Counted from the stretch's first letter, positions 14,258 through 20,519 are shown. The stretch: DNA of 20,630 nucleotides from Megasphaera elsdenii (GCF_020539865.1 NZ_JAJBQV010000033.1:1-20630); one strand, 5' to 3'. Numbers and translations are program-made. The notes: generated by a model from the letters alone, not told the origin.

Positions 14258-15424
14258 GTGTTGAAAAAAATATGGATACTTCCGCTTTTACTGCTCGTGT
14301 GCCTCATACCTTTTGTATCGGCCCAGGCAGCTTCTAAACCGGAAATCACCAATGTGCGTACGGCTACGCGGACGGATGCCAATACACCTTTCGTCCGGAC
14401 CGTCCTCGATGTCAATGGCAAGGTCAATCCCAAGCTGTACATCGACAACTCCGGTGAGTACGTTTTCGTTACTTTGCCAAATACCGGCGTAGGCAAGAAC
14501 GTGGCCAAGAGCTATAAGCCCAACAGCAACGTCATTTCCCGCGTCACCTTATCGCCCCGTTCGTCGAGTACGGACGTGACCATCAAGGTTCCCCGGGCCG
14601 TCACCAAGAATGACGTCAAAGTCTTTACCTTGCCGGGCGCTACCAATAGCAAAGCGTCGAGCCGTGTCGTCATCGACATCAATGATAAGTCCGGCAAGCT
14701 CAAACAGTGGAGCCATTGGGGCGATACAAATATCGGCATCAAAGGTGCGACCAAGCCGACTCAAAGCTGGAAACCGTCGACGACCAAGCAGCCAGCTTCG
14801 GCTGTCCCGGCCTATAGCAGCAGTAAGACCTACAGCCTGACTAAAGGCCTCCAGGGCAAGACCATTGCCATCGACCCGGGCCATGGCGGTTCGGACTCCG
14901 GTGCCGTTGGCGCTTATTCTAAGGAAAAAGACATTACCTTGGCCATTTCCAAGAAAGTGGCTTCGTTATTGAGTGCTGCCGGTGCCAATGTCATCATGAC
15001 CCGCACGACAGACGTCGATGTTTACGCGCCCTATGACGGCGCCGTCGAAGAACTGCAGGCCCGCTGCAATATCGCCAATGCGGCTAAAGCCGACGTCTTC
15101 GTCTGCATCCACATTGATTCCTTTGATTCCCCGTCGGCCGGTGGTGTCACTGCTTACTACAACAGCAAGACGCCTTATGACTACGGTTTGGCCAACTACA
15201 TCCACCTTCAGAACATGAAGGCGACGAATTTCGCCGATCGCGGTGTCAAGACGGCCAACTTCTACGTCCTCTTGCATACCAATATGCCGGCTACCTTGCT
15301 GGAATTAGGCTTCATCTCCAATCCCAGTGAAGAAAATGCCCTCAACTCCGATGCTCAGCAGCAGAACTTCGCCGAAAGCATCGTCAAAGGCCTGGCCGAC
15401 TACTTCAACCATAACGGGAATTAA
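14258..15424 (+). CDS. N-acetylmuramoyl-L-alanine amidase (AMIN + Amidase_3)
   Basis: 388 residues from the GTG at 14258, chosen for AAAGGAG about 10 nt upstream and because the protein then begins with a signal peptide (MLKKIWILPLLLL to AQAA, about 25 residues). An AMIN domain (about 28-130) of the type that targets amidases to the wall or septum follows, then a Ser/Thr/Lys-rich linker (about 165-195). The catalytic Amidase_3 domain starts at KTIAIDPGHGG. Zinc ligands and catalytic Glu are H209 (DPGHGGSDSG), E223 (SKEKD), H285 (CIHIDSF) and E349 (TLLELGFISN). It cleaves the bond between MurNAc and the stem peptide in the periplasm, for cell separation or wall turnover. It forms a single-gene unit with its own promoter and terminator. 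An AmiC-like role is plausible; no peptidoglycan-binding repeat is seen. Confidence 0.92.
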   Translation: MLKKIWILPLLLLVCLIPFVSAQAASKPEITNVRTATRTDANTPFVRTVLDVNGKVNPKLYIDNSGEYVFVTLPNTGVGKNVAKSYKPNSNVISRVTLSPRSSSTDVTIKVPRAVTKNDVKVFTLPGATNSKASSRVVIDINDKSGKLKQWSHWGDTNIGIKGATKPTQSWKPSTTKQPASAVPAYSSSKTYSLTKGLQGKTIAIDPGHGGSDSGAVGAYSKEKDITLAISKKVASLLSAAGANVIMTRTTDVDVYAPYDGAVEELQARCNIANAAKADVFVCIHIDSFDSPSAGGVTAYYNSKTPYDYGLANYIHLQNMKATNFADRGVKTANFYVLLHTNMPATLLELGFISNPSEENALNSDAQQQNFAESIVKGLADYFNHNGN

Positions 15425-15438
15425 AAATAGTTTGTAGT

Positions 15439-15485
15439 AAAAAAGCTGTCGCATTAAGCCAATGCATAATGCGGCAGCTTTTTTG
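15439..15485 (+). terminator. amidase terminator
   Basis: AAAAAAGCTGTCGCATTA (15439-15456) pairs with 15467-15484, 18 bp with a single G-T wobble position, followed by the T run. Repeat copy B begins directly after it. Confidence 0.88.
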
Positions 15486-15568
15486 CGTAGGGGCTCGCAC
15501 GTGGCGAGCCCGCTAGCGAGATTCAATCACAACCCATCCTGATATAATGGCGGGCCTTTACGAACAAC
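15486..15568. repeat. palindromic repeat element, right-truncated copy B
   Basis: The left hairpin end with its CACGTGG core and the following 55 bp closely match copy C at 18262 (CGCTAGCGA, then ATTC, then CTGATA-AATGGC in the same order). The right end is missing: similarity stops shortly before the rplU promoter. It contains TGATATAAT (15540-15548), a perfect extended -10 pointing toward rplU; copy C keeps TGATACAAT at the same place. Confidence 0.75.
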
Positions 15569-15583
15569 TAACCACAAAAAAAC

Positions 15584-15612
15584 TTGACATCAACTCCATT
15601 TCATGGTATATT
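15584..15612 (+). promoter_or_regulatory. rplU operon promoter
   Basis: TTGACA (15584-15589), a 17-bp spacer and TATATT (15607-15612), with TGG before the -10 giving an extended -10. It is a strong promoter, as expected for a ribosomal-protein operon. Confidence 0.85.
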
Positions 15613-15618
15613 GGGGAA

Positions 15619-15719
15619 GTCGTAGCATAAGTGGCTATGGATAAGCCGCGTGGAGAGGCTCGCAAGTTCCCGCAAGGGACGCCGTATTCAGCGAGTATAT
15701 TGATGAGGAGGTGTCACTC
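15619..15719 (+). promoter_or_regulatory. structured rplU leader, candidate L21 autoregulatory leader
   Basis: About 100 nt from the predicted start to the rplU ATG. Visible stems are GGCT/AGCC (about 15633-15647), CTCGC (15659-15663) with GCGAG (15691-15695), and nested inside it a stem GTTCCC/GGGAC capped by a GCAA tetraloop. L21 leader RNAs are known upstream of rplU in Firmicutes and are thought to be bound by L21 or an operon partner. The position and compact multi-stem form fit, but family membership was not tested. Confidence 0.55.
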
Positions 15720-16031
15720 ATGTACGCTATTATCAAAACAGGTGGAAAACAGTATCGTGTCCAGGAAGGCGACAACATTTTCGTCGAAAAACTGAATGCC
15801 GATGTTGATTCCAACGTAGTATTCGACCAGGTATTGGCAGTCGTTAACGACGGTGATGTTAAAGTAGGTACTCCCGTTGTTGAAGGCGCTAAAGTTACTG
15901 CAAAAGTATTGGCTCAGGGCAAAGAAAAGAAAGTCCTCGTTTTCAAATACAAAGCAAAATCCAACTACCGTCGTCGTCAGGGCCATCGTCAGCCGTTCAC
16001 GAAAGTTGCAATCGAAAAGATTGAAGGCTAA
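15720..16031 (+). CDS. rplU: 50S ribosomal protein L21
   Basis: 103 residues, the standard length. [18 protein letters not shown] at the N-terminus and [21 protein letters not shown] at the C-terminus (shown in part as YRRRQGHRQ) are diagnostic of bacterial L21, which binds 23S rRNA in the large subunit. The ATG at 15720 is set by AGGAGG (15707-15712), 7 nt upstream, and is preferred over the GTG at 15711. It is the first gene of rplU-prp-rpmA, and its stop codon overlaps the start of prp. A structured leader precedes it. Confidence 0.97.
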   Translation: MYAIIKTGGKQYRVQEGDNIFVEKLNADVDSNVVFDQVLAVVNDGDVKVGTPVVEGAKVTAKVLAQGKEKKVLVFKYKAKSNYRRRQGHRQPFTKVAIEKIEG

Positions 16032-16339
16032 TGATTACCATTACGATGCATTGCGATAAGAGACATCGCTACACAGGTTTTACCATAAACGGCCATGCCG
16101 ATTATGACGAAGCCGGCAGCGATATCGTCTGCGCCGCCGTTTCGGCCTTGTCGCAGACAGCCTTGTTGGGTCTCATACAGTACGCTTCGCAAGACGTACC
16201 GTATGAAGTAAACGATGGCTTCTTGTCCGTCCAGGTCCCAAAGCCCTGCGAAGCTTCGCAGATTATCTTAGGGACTATGGTAGCAGGTTTGGAACAAATT
16301 GTACGACAGTATGGAGAATACGTTGTACTCGACTCATAG
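16031..16339 (+). CDS. prp: ribosomal-processing cysteine protease Prp
   Basis: 102 residues (YsxB/Prp family). The catalytic pair is H22 in [11 protein letters not shown] and C34 in [10 protein letters not shown], the family's conserved motifs. Prp cuts the N-terminal extension from ribosomal protein L27 in Firmicutes and related groups that carry it. Its ATG overlaps the rplU TAA by one base (TAATG), so the two are translationally coupled. The next gene, 19 bp away, encodes its substrate with the expected cleavage site, which strongly supports the call. Confidence 0.95.
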   Translation: MITITMHCDKRHRYTGFTINGHADYDEAGSDIVCAAVSALSQTALLGLIQYASQDVPYEVNDGFLSVQVPKPCEASQIILGTMVAGLEQIVRQYGEYVVLDS

Positions 16340-16358
16340 ACGTCAGGAGGTGGACGGA

Positions 16359-16643
16359 ATGTTCAATTTCAACTTACAGCTTTTCGCTCATAAAAAAGGG
16401 ACAGGCTCCACGCGTAACGGCCGTGATAGCGAATCGAAACGCCTTGGTGTAAAATGCCATGACGGCGTCATCGTTAAAGCCGGCAACATCATCGTTCGCC
16501 AGCGTGGTACGCACTTCCATCCGGGCATGAACGTAGGCATCGGCAAAGACGATACCTTGTTCGCAACGGCTGCAGGCAAAGTTGCTTTCGAACGCGCTGG
16601 TAAATACAACCGCAAAGTTAGCGTATACCCTGTAGAAGCATAA
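16359..16643 (+). CDS. rpmA: 50S ribosomal protein L27, precursor with cleavable N-terminus
   Basis: 94 residues. The body ([21 protein letters not shown] and [19 protein letters not shown], cited in part) is standard L27, whose N-terminus reaches the peptidyl-transferase centre. The first nine residues, MFNFNLQLF, are the Firmicute-type extension cut by Prp after Phe9 to expose Ala-His-Lys-Lys. The ATG at 16359 is set by AGGAGG (16345-16350). The operon normally continues into obg in many Firmicutes; here a terminator follows and no obg is present. Confidence 0.97.
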   Translation: MFNFNLQLFAHKKGTGSTRNGRDSESKRLGVKCHDGVIVKAGNIIVRQRGTHFHPGMNVGIGKDDTLFATAAGKVAFERAGKYNRKVSVYPVEA

Positions 16644-16660
16644 TTAGTTTGTATGGGAAA

Positions 16661-16708
16661 AACCGTGCATAAGGACTTAGGTCATTATGCACGGTTCTTT
16701 TATTTTTT
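16661..16708 (+). terminator. rplU-prp-rpmA operon terminator
   Basis: AACCGTGCATAA (16661-16672) pairs perfectly with 16685-16696, followed by CTTTTATTTTTTT. Confidence 0.9.
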
Positions 16709-16719
16709 TAGTTTTACCT

Positions 16720-16801
16720 TCTGTTCATCGTTCATTGAAAAGAGGCGCCATTTTTTAACTCTTTACGACCAACGATGAAGATGAACGACCTACGACGAAC
16801 G
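16720..16801. other. degenerate short-period repeat between two terminators
   Basis: The stretch between the two terminators has no gene. It contains a run of near 7-bp units of the type ACGACCA/ACGATGA/ACGACCT/ACGACGA (about 16765-16801), and the related complement TTCATCGTTCATTG (about 16724-16737), so the segment is partly self-complementary. A similar but shorter pattern (AGTCACGAAC twice, 22 bp apart) lies at 6408-6439. Function unknown. Confidence 0.4.
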
Positions 16802-16802
16802 T

Positions 16803-16840
16803 AAAAAGGACTTGCCATCACACGGCAAGTCCTTTTTTAT
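16803..16840. terminator. strong hairpin terminator
   Basis: AAAAAGGACTTGCC (16803-16816) pairs perfectly over 14 bp with 16824-16837 around ATCACAC, with A and T runs on both sides. It isolates the unit at 16926 from rpmA read-through. AAAAAAGGACTT recurs just after it (16845-16856). Confidence 0.88.
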
Positions 16841-16853
16841 GCCAAAAAAGGAC

Positions 16854-16881
16854 TTTACGTCTTCTCAAAATCCTGTATAAT
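16854..16881 (+). promoter_or_regulatory. promoter for the 16926-18189 operon
   Basis: TTTACG (16854-16859), a 16-bp spacer and TATAAT (16876-16881). It starts 14 bp after the preceding terminator. Confidence 0.65.
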
Positions 16882-16925
16882 AGAAGTTGTATGTACTTTG
16901 ATTAAACTCAGCGGAGGTGTACGCC

Positions 16926-17324
16926 ATGCGCGTCAATGTAAATGGAGAAAACCGTGAACTCCACGTCTATGACCGCTCTACGGGAGTAGATTATGCTAAA
17001 CAGATTCTCTGTTCTCAGGAACAACTGGTGACGGATATGTACGGTGAATTCGTACTGACTGAAGAAGAATACAATCATTGGGAAGGATTGCTGGCTATCC
17101 AGCAAGAATCGGAAGACCTACTCTTTGAACTCAAAGATGTCCTGGTCAAACAGGAACTGGACGATTACATGTATGAAGAAACGAAATACATGACGACGAC
17201 TATCGAAACAATCCATATGGAAAATATCTGTATCAAAGAGCTGAAAGAAGCTTTGGAAAAAGGCGATAAAAAATGGCTGACTGAGAACCATTTTGTCAAG
17301 ACCTTGAAGAACGTAACAAAATAA
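16926..17324 (+). CDS. uncharacterised small acidic protein
   Basis: 132 residues; no family recognised. The N-terminus (MRVNVNGENRELHVYDRSTGVDYAKQ, cited in part) looks like a small beta-rich segment. The rest is highly charged and probably helical, with many Glu, Asp and Lys (EEEYNHWEGLLAIQQESEDL, LKEALEKGDKKWL). There is no signal peptide or membrane segment, so it is predicted cytoplasmic. The start at ATG 16926 follows GGAGG with 8-nt spacing; an in-frame GTG at 16917 overlaps that ribosome site and is rejected. The gap to the deacetylase gene is 10 bp with its ribosome site inside, so the two are almost certainly co-transcribed. It may regulate or accompany the deacetylase, but that is only inference from position. 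Confidence 0.8.
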   Translation: MRVNVNGENRELHVYDRSTGVDYAKQILCSQEQLVTDMYGEFVLTEEEYNHWEGLLAIQQESEDLLFELKDVLVKQELDDYMYEETKYMTTTIETIHMENICIKELKEALEKGDKKWLTENHFVKTLKNVTK

Positions 17325-17334
17325 AGGAAGTCTT

Positions 17335-18189
17335 ATGGTGAAAAAAATATGCTCGTGGATCATCGGCGTCATCCTCACCGTCCTGGTCCTACTCATCGGT
17401 GTCTTTGCTTTTTGGTATTTCGGGTCGACGAACTATCATCTCACAGGCGTCCCCGTTCTGAATTATCACCAAGTCAATAATAAATTCAACACGGTGCTGA
17501 CCATGAAGCCAGCCAATTTTGACGAACAGATGAAATATCTGCACGACAACGACTACCATTCCATTACCTTGGAACAATTCGATGCCTACATGCGCGGCGA
17601 AGGCGATTTACCAGATCGTCCGATCCTCATCACCTTTGATGACGGCTACGTCGACAATTATGAAAATGCCTATCCTATCCTGAAGAAATACAACATGCGC
17701 GGCACGATCTTCCTGATCATCAACCTCATGGACACGCCGGGCTACCTGACTTGGGATCAAGTCAAGGAAATGGCTGCTGACGGCATGGAATTTGGTTCCC
17801 ATACCATCAGCCATAAGCCGCTGACCAGCTTCGACCGGGCTGGAGTGCGTCACGAACTGCAAGACTCTAAGGACATCATCGAAAAGATGACTGGCAAGCC
17901 TTGTCACTTCATCGCCTTCCCAGAAGGCAAATATAATGATATGGTCATGGAAGAAACAAAAGGCGCTGGCTATCGCTACGCCTTTACCGTAGATACAGGC
18001 CGCGACTTCCCTTGGGACGATCCATACGACTTGGACCGCGTCCCCATGTTTGAAGGCCCTATAAGCTTCAAACACTTCCGGTTCCGCCTGACCTTCAGCG
18101 CCTTCAGTGCGCTTCTGTGGAAAACCCATAAATACTTTGAACACATAGAAATGACCAAAGACTTGGCCCAACATATTCCACAGCCGTAA
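17335..18189 (+). CDS. membrane-anchored polysaccharide deacetylase (NodB domain)
   Basis: 284 residues. An N-terminal membrane helix (about 8-30) leaves the enzyme outside the cytoplasmic membrane. The NodB homology domain (carbohydrate esterase family 4) has motif 1 TFDDGY (D102 catalytic base, D103 metal ligand), motif 2 SHTISH (H156 and H160 metal ligands), and FPEGKYND as the motif-3 region. VPVLNYHQV at about 40-48 is typical of the PgaB/IcaB-like or xylanase/chitin-deacetylase subgroup. The expected reaction is N-deacetylation of GlcNAc in an extracellular polysaccharide or peptidoglycan; the substrate is not decided by sequence. The ATG follows AAAGGAAG. The stop codon lies inside the terminator palindrome. 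Confidence 0.9.
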   Translation: MVKKICSWIIGVILTVLVLLIGVFAFWYFGSTNYHLTGVPVLNYHQVNNKFNTVLTMKPANFDEQMKYLHDNDYHSITLEQFDAYMRGEGDLPDRPILITFDDGYVDNYENAYPILKKYNMRGTIFLIINLMDTPGYLTWDQVKEMAADGMEFGSHTISHKPLTSFDRAGVRHELQDSKDIIEKMTGKPCHFIAFPEGKYNDMVMEETKGAGYRYAFTVDTGRDFPWDDPYDLDRVPMFEGPISFKHFRFRLTFSAFSALLWKTHKYFEHIEMTKDLAQHIPQP

Positions 18190-18233
18190 AAAAAAGAGCT
18201 GTCGCATCGCGGCAACTCCTTTTTTTACGGCTG
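18181..18233 (+). terminator. long palindromic terminator overlapping the stop codon
   Basis: A 53-bp palindrome. The outer arms CAGCCGTAAAAAAA and TTTTTTTACGGCTG (14 bp) enclose an inner imperfect stem, GAGCTGTCGC / GCGGCAACTC, with loop ATC. The last codons and the TAA of the deacetylase gene form the left arm. Confidence 0.88.
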
Positions 18234-18261
18234 TTTGAACGGGTATTATTCTACCCAGCAT

Positions 18262-18407
18262 CGTAGGGGCTTGCACGTGGCGAGCCCGCTAGCGATATTC
18301 GGCCACAGCCTATTCTGATACAATGGCAGGCTTTTATGAGCCACCTGTTATAAATCCTGGGTATGTACAGGATTCACGACAAGCGCCCCACGTGGTCGCC
18401 CCTTACG
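18262..18407. repeat. palindromic repeat element, complete copy C (146 bp)
   Basis: The left end CGTAGGGGCTTGCACGTGG and the right end, read inward CGTAAGGGGCGACCACGTGG, are inverted relatives of the ends of copy A. The left half closely matches copy B. It includes TGATACAAT (18316-18324), an extended -10-like sequence kept in both B and C. It lies between the deacetylase terminator and the convergent DUF805 gene, which ends 27 bp further on. Confidence 0.8.
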
Positions 18408-18433
18408 AATGCGACCGGCAGGCCGTCAGGCTC

Positions 18434-18793
18434 TTATTCAATTTTCTCTTTCCAGCAGAGGAAGATTTCGACGGCCAAGGCGGCGAACCAGATGTTGCGG
18501 GCCAGGACGTTGATGATACAGTACCAGCCGGATTTTCCCAGGTCGTGGTAACGGCGTATCATGTAGGAAAAGTCGACGGGGATGAGGAGAACGGCGATGA
18601 GGCACGAGGCGATGGTGTATTCCAAGGCTGCCGGGCCGTCCTGAGAGGCCAGACGCTGGAGCCAGATGATGAGGCAGATGGGTAAGATGCTGAACAGGCG
18701 GAAGTGCAGGTAGCGTCTGCGGCTGACTTTGCCTTTGAAATCTAAATGGTTGCGAATGAGTACGCGAATAGGCGCGTCTTCGGCTATGATCAA
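18434..18793 (-). CDS. DUF805-family small inner-membrane protein
   Basis: 119 residues with three or four hydrophobic segments (about 30-50, 57-75, 92-112). GKVSRRRYLHFRLF near the N-terminus and MIRRYHDLGKSGWY are the two conserved motifs of DUF805 (YhaH-like) proteins, in which an (R)R-x-H-D-x-G-K-S-G-W block lies between helices. Function is unknown in the family. The start is a TTG (18791-18793), chosen because AGGAGG lies 8 nt upstream on the minus strand and no ATG is suitably placed. It follows the fliB-like gene by 113 bp and has its own extended -10-like element. An inverted repeat spans its start region. Confidence 0.8.
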   Translation of the reverse strand: MIIAEDAPIRVLIRNHLDFKGKVSRRRYLHFRLFSILPICLIIWLQRLASQDGPAALEYTIASCLIAVLLIPVDFSYMIRRYHDLGKSGWYCIINVLARNIWFAALAVEIFLCWKEKIE

Positions 18794-18860
18794 GAGAAAG
18801 ACCTCCTTTGATGAATCAGGGATTTTTCTCTAGTGTAGCACGAAAGACGCGCCTATTTCG
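18765..18860. repeat. 14-bp inverted repeat spanning the DUF805 promoter and start
   Basis: AATAGGCGCGTCTT (18767-18780, inside the first codons of the DUF805 gene) recurs inverted at 18844-18857 (AAGACGCGCCTATT). The arms extend to CG...CG on both sides with single-base gaps. About 63 bp, holding the -10, ribosome site and start codon, lie between them. Next to the outer arm is a small hairpin, CCTAT-TTCG-ATAGG (18853-18866). Confidence 0.75.
18832..18840 (-). promoter_or_regulatory. extended -10 for the DUF805 gene
   Basis: Read on the minus strand, TGCTACACT is a TGn-extended -10. No good -35 is found, and the expected -35 region falls on the outer arm of the inverted repeat at 18841-18860. 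Confidence 0.4.
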
Positions 18861-18906
18861 ATAGGACGGGCAAAGTGGCCATGGCTGTCACGAAATGCCG
18901 GAAAAG

Positions 18907-19791
18907 TCAAAATTCTCCAGCTGCTGCCGCTTCCTTGAGAAGGGTCACGTTGTCCGTATCATATTCGATTTGTTCCGACCAGCGGCGTACGGCTTCGGGC
19001 AAGTCGCCCATTATGGCAGCTGCTAGGCCTATGAAGTCCGTATTGTTTTTGGCATAGGTGGCGAGGACGTCAGCAGGGACATCCGCAAAGGATTCGAGCT
19101 GCCGGTAAAAGAGGTAGTCGTATACGCGCTGATACAGCTTGGCCCGTTCCGGCTCCGGAGATGTGATTGTTTCCATGGAGGCAATCCGGGCCTGCATGGT
19201 ATCCAATAAAACCGTCCAGGCATCATCAATCGGTTCCGTGTGGGACAAGACGGCTAAAAGTCGTTCATAGTCTTCTTTTGTCGTAGCCGGCTGATATAGG
19301 AGGCCTGCCGAGGGCTGCGGATAGCCCAGTCCATCCAGGAGCTGTGCCAGCGTCCCCAGGGACTGGCCCGTTTCATCATCATAGAAGGTGAGGGGAGAAG
19401 GGCTGTTCAGTAAGAGCCCGGCAGCGGCTTCACAGCAGAGGCCGACACCGCCGAGTTCCCTGTCCTGACCGCTCTTGTCGGTAATGACTTGGAAGAACCG
19501 CGGATGGAGGGCGCAGATATCGCAAAGTATGTCGTCGCCGCCTTTACGGATGAGATAGCATAAGCCATCGGGCCGCAGGAAGGGACAGTTCCCGTCGGCA
19601 GTGAGGCAGAAATGCCAGCCTTCGGGCCCTTCGGCGATGTGTTGGCGGATTGCCTCGCCTAAAGGCCCATCGAGGTGCTGGTAAATGTCGGCCGTTACGT
19701 CGTCGATGTCGATGTCCCAACCCCGGCAGCATGTATGCTGACAGGAGCCGGCTTTGCACTGGAAGCGGTCGTAGAAATCAGGAAGGATCAT
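18907..19791 (-). CDS. FliB-like Cys-rich protein (flagellin lysine-N-methylase family)
   Basis: 294 residues. The N-terminal half is Cys-rich: C12-x4-C17-x3-C21-C22 (FQCKAGSCQHTCCRGW), then GNCPFLRPDGLCYLI, LCDICALHPRFF and GLCCEAA. This order is the hallmark of the FliB family, named for the Salmonella enzyme that methylates flagellin lysines; the cysteines are thought to hold an Fe-S cluster. The C-terminal half is helical with no motif recognised. No flagellar gene is in the window and Megasphaera-type bacteria are non-motile, so the substrate is probably not flagellin. The ATG lies 2 bp after the stop of the UPF0173 gene, so they are co-transcribed and probably translationally coupled. 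It is predicted cytoplasmic. Confidence 0.78.
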   Translation of the reverse strand: MILPDFYDRFQCKAGSCQHTCCRGWDIDIDDVTADIYQHLDGPLGEAIRQHIAEGPEGWHFCLTADGNCPFLRPDGLCYLIRKGGDDILCDICALHPRFFQVITDKSGQDRELGGVGLCCEAAAGLLLNSPSPLTFYDDETGQSLGTLAQLLDGLGYPQPSAGLLYQPATTKEDYERLLAVLSHTEPIDDAWTVLLDTMQARIASMETITSPEPERAKLYQRVYDYLFYRQLESFADVPADVLATYAKNNTDFIGLAAAIMGDLPEAVRRWSEQIEYDTDNVTLLKEAAAAGEF

Positions 19792-19793
19792 GA

Positions 19794-20459
19794 TTAGAAT
19801 TCATACATTGTCCCCGGGTCGACGACCTGGACGGGGATGTTGTATTTCGTTTCCGTGAGCTTCTTGTATTCCTGCGGGTCTGCTTCGACAATAGGCCAAG
19901 TCTTGTAGTGGACAGGGATGACGAAGCGCGGCTGGATCCAAAGGGCCGCCAGGGCTGCGTCGTCGATGCCCATGGTGAAGTTATCGCCAATCGGCAGGAT
20001 GGCGCAGTCAATCGGCCCGAAACGGTCGAGGATTTTCATGTCCGAGAAGAGGCCCGTATCGCCGGCGAAATAAATACGTTTGCCGCCGAATTCGACGATG
20101 ACGCCGCATGCCAGCCCTCCGGCAATGCCCGAACCGTGGAAAGCCGGTGTCAAGCGCACTTTGCCAAACGGGAAATCTGCACTGCCGCCGACATGCATGG
20201 CATGGGCTTTGCAGTCTGCTGCGGCCGCTTTGCCGGCGACTTCGGCCGTGCTGATGACCGTAGCGTCATTAGCTTTGGCAATAGCTTCCGTATCGCCATA
20301 ATGGTCGCCGTGACAGTGCGTGACGATAAGGTACTGGCAGTGGATGTCTGTCGGACAGACCTGGGTCCAAGGATTTTCCGTAATGAACGGATCAAACAGG
20401 ATAGTCGTCACATCATCGGAAAGAGTGAATGCGGAATGACCGTAATAATTGAATTTCAT
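19794..20459 (-). CDS. UPF0173 metal-dependent hydrolase (metallo-beta-lactamase fold)
   Basis: 221 residues from the ATG at 20457-20459, where the family-typical MKFNYYGHSAF begins. The zinc-binding motif is T-H48-C-H50-G-D52-H53; further ligand regions are FHGSG, FAGDTGLF and VIPVHYKTWP, all typical of the UPF0173/YtkL group, which has a metallo-beta-lactamase fold and largely unknown substrates. Cytoplasmic. There is no ribosome site in the usual place: AGGAGG (20514-20519) lies 54 nt before the ATG, with a 45-nt hairpin between them that, when folded, leaves about 9 nt of effective spacing. In-frame upstream starts (ATG at 20493-20495, TTG at 20532-20534) would add non-family residues. 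It is the first gene of a minus-strand unit with the FliB-like gene. Confidence 0.88.
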   Translation of the reverse strand: MKFNYYGHSAFTLSDDVTTILFDPFITENPWTQVCPTDIHCQYLIVTHCHGDHYGDTEAIAKANDATVISTAEVAGKAAAADCKAHAMHVGGSADFPFGKVRLTPAFHGSGIAGGLACGVIVEFGGKRIYFAGDTGLFSDMKILDRFGPIDCAILPIGDNFTMGIDDAALAALWIQPRFVIPVHYKTWPIVEADPQEYKKLTETKYNIPVQVVDPGTMYEF

Positions 20460-20465
20460 CACTAT

Positions 20466-20519
20466 GGTGCGGCGGAGACTCGTGACTTTAGTCATGAGAG
20501 GAGCCGCACCTTCCCTCCT
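20466..20519 (-). promoter_or_regulatory. hairpin between Shine-Dalgarno and start codon of the UPF0173 gene
   Basis: On the minus strand AGGAGG is followed by GAA, then the hairpin 20510-20466, then ATAGTG and the ATG. The outer stem GGTGCGGC/GCCGCACC is 8 bp and perfect. The inner stem CTCATGAC/GTCACGAG has 8 positions with one mismatch and a TAAA loop. There is no T run after it, so it is not a terminator. Confidence 0.65.
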
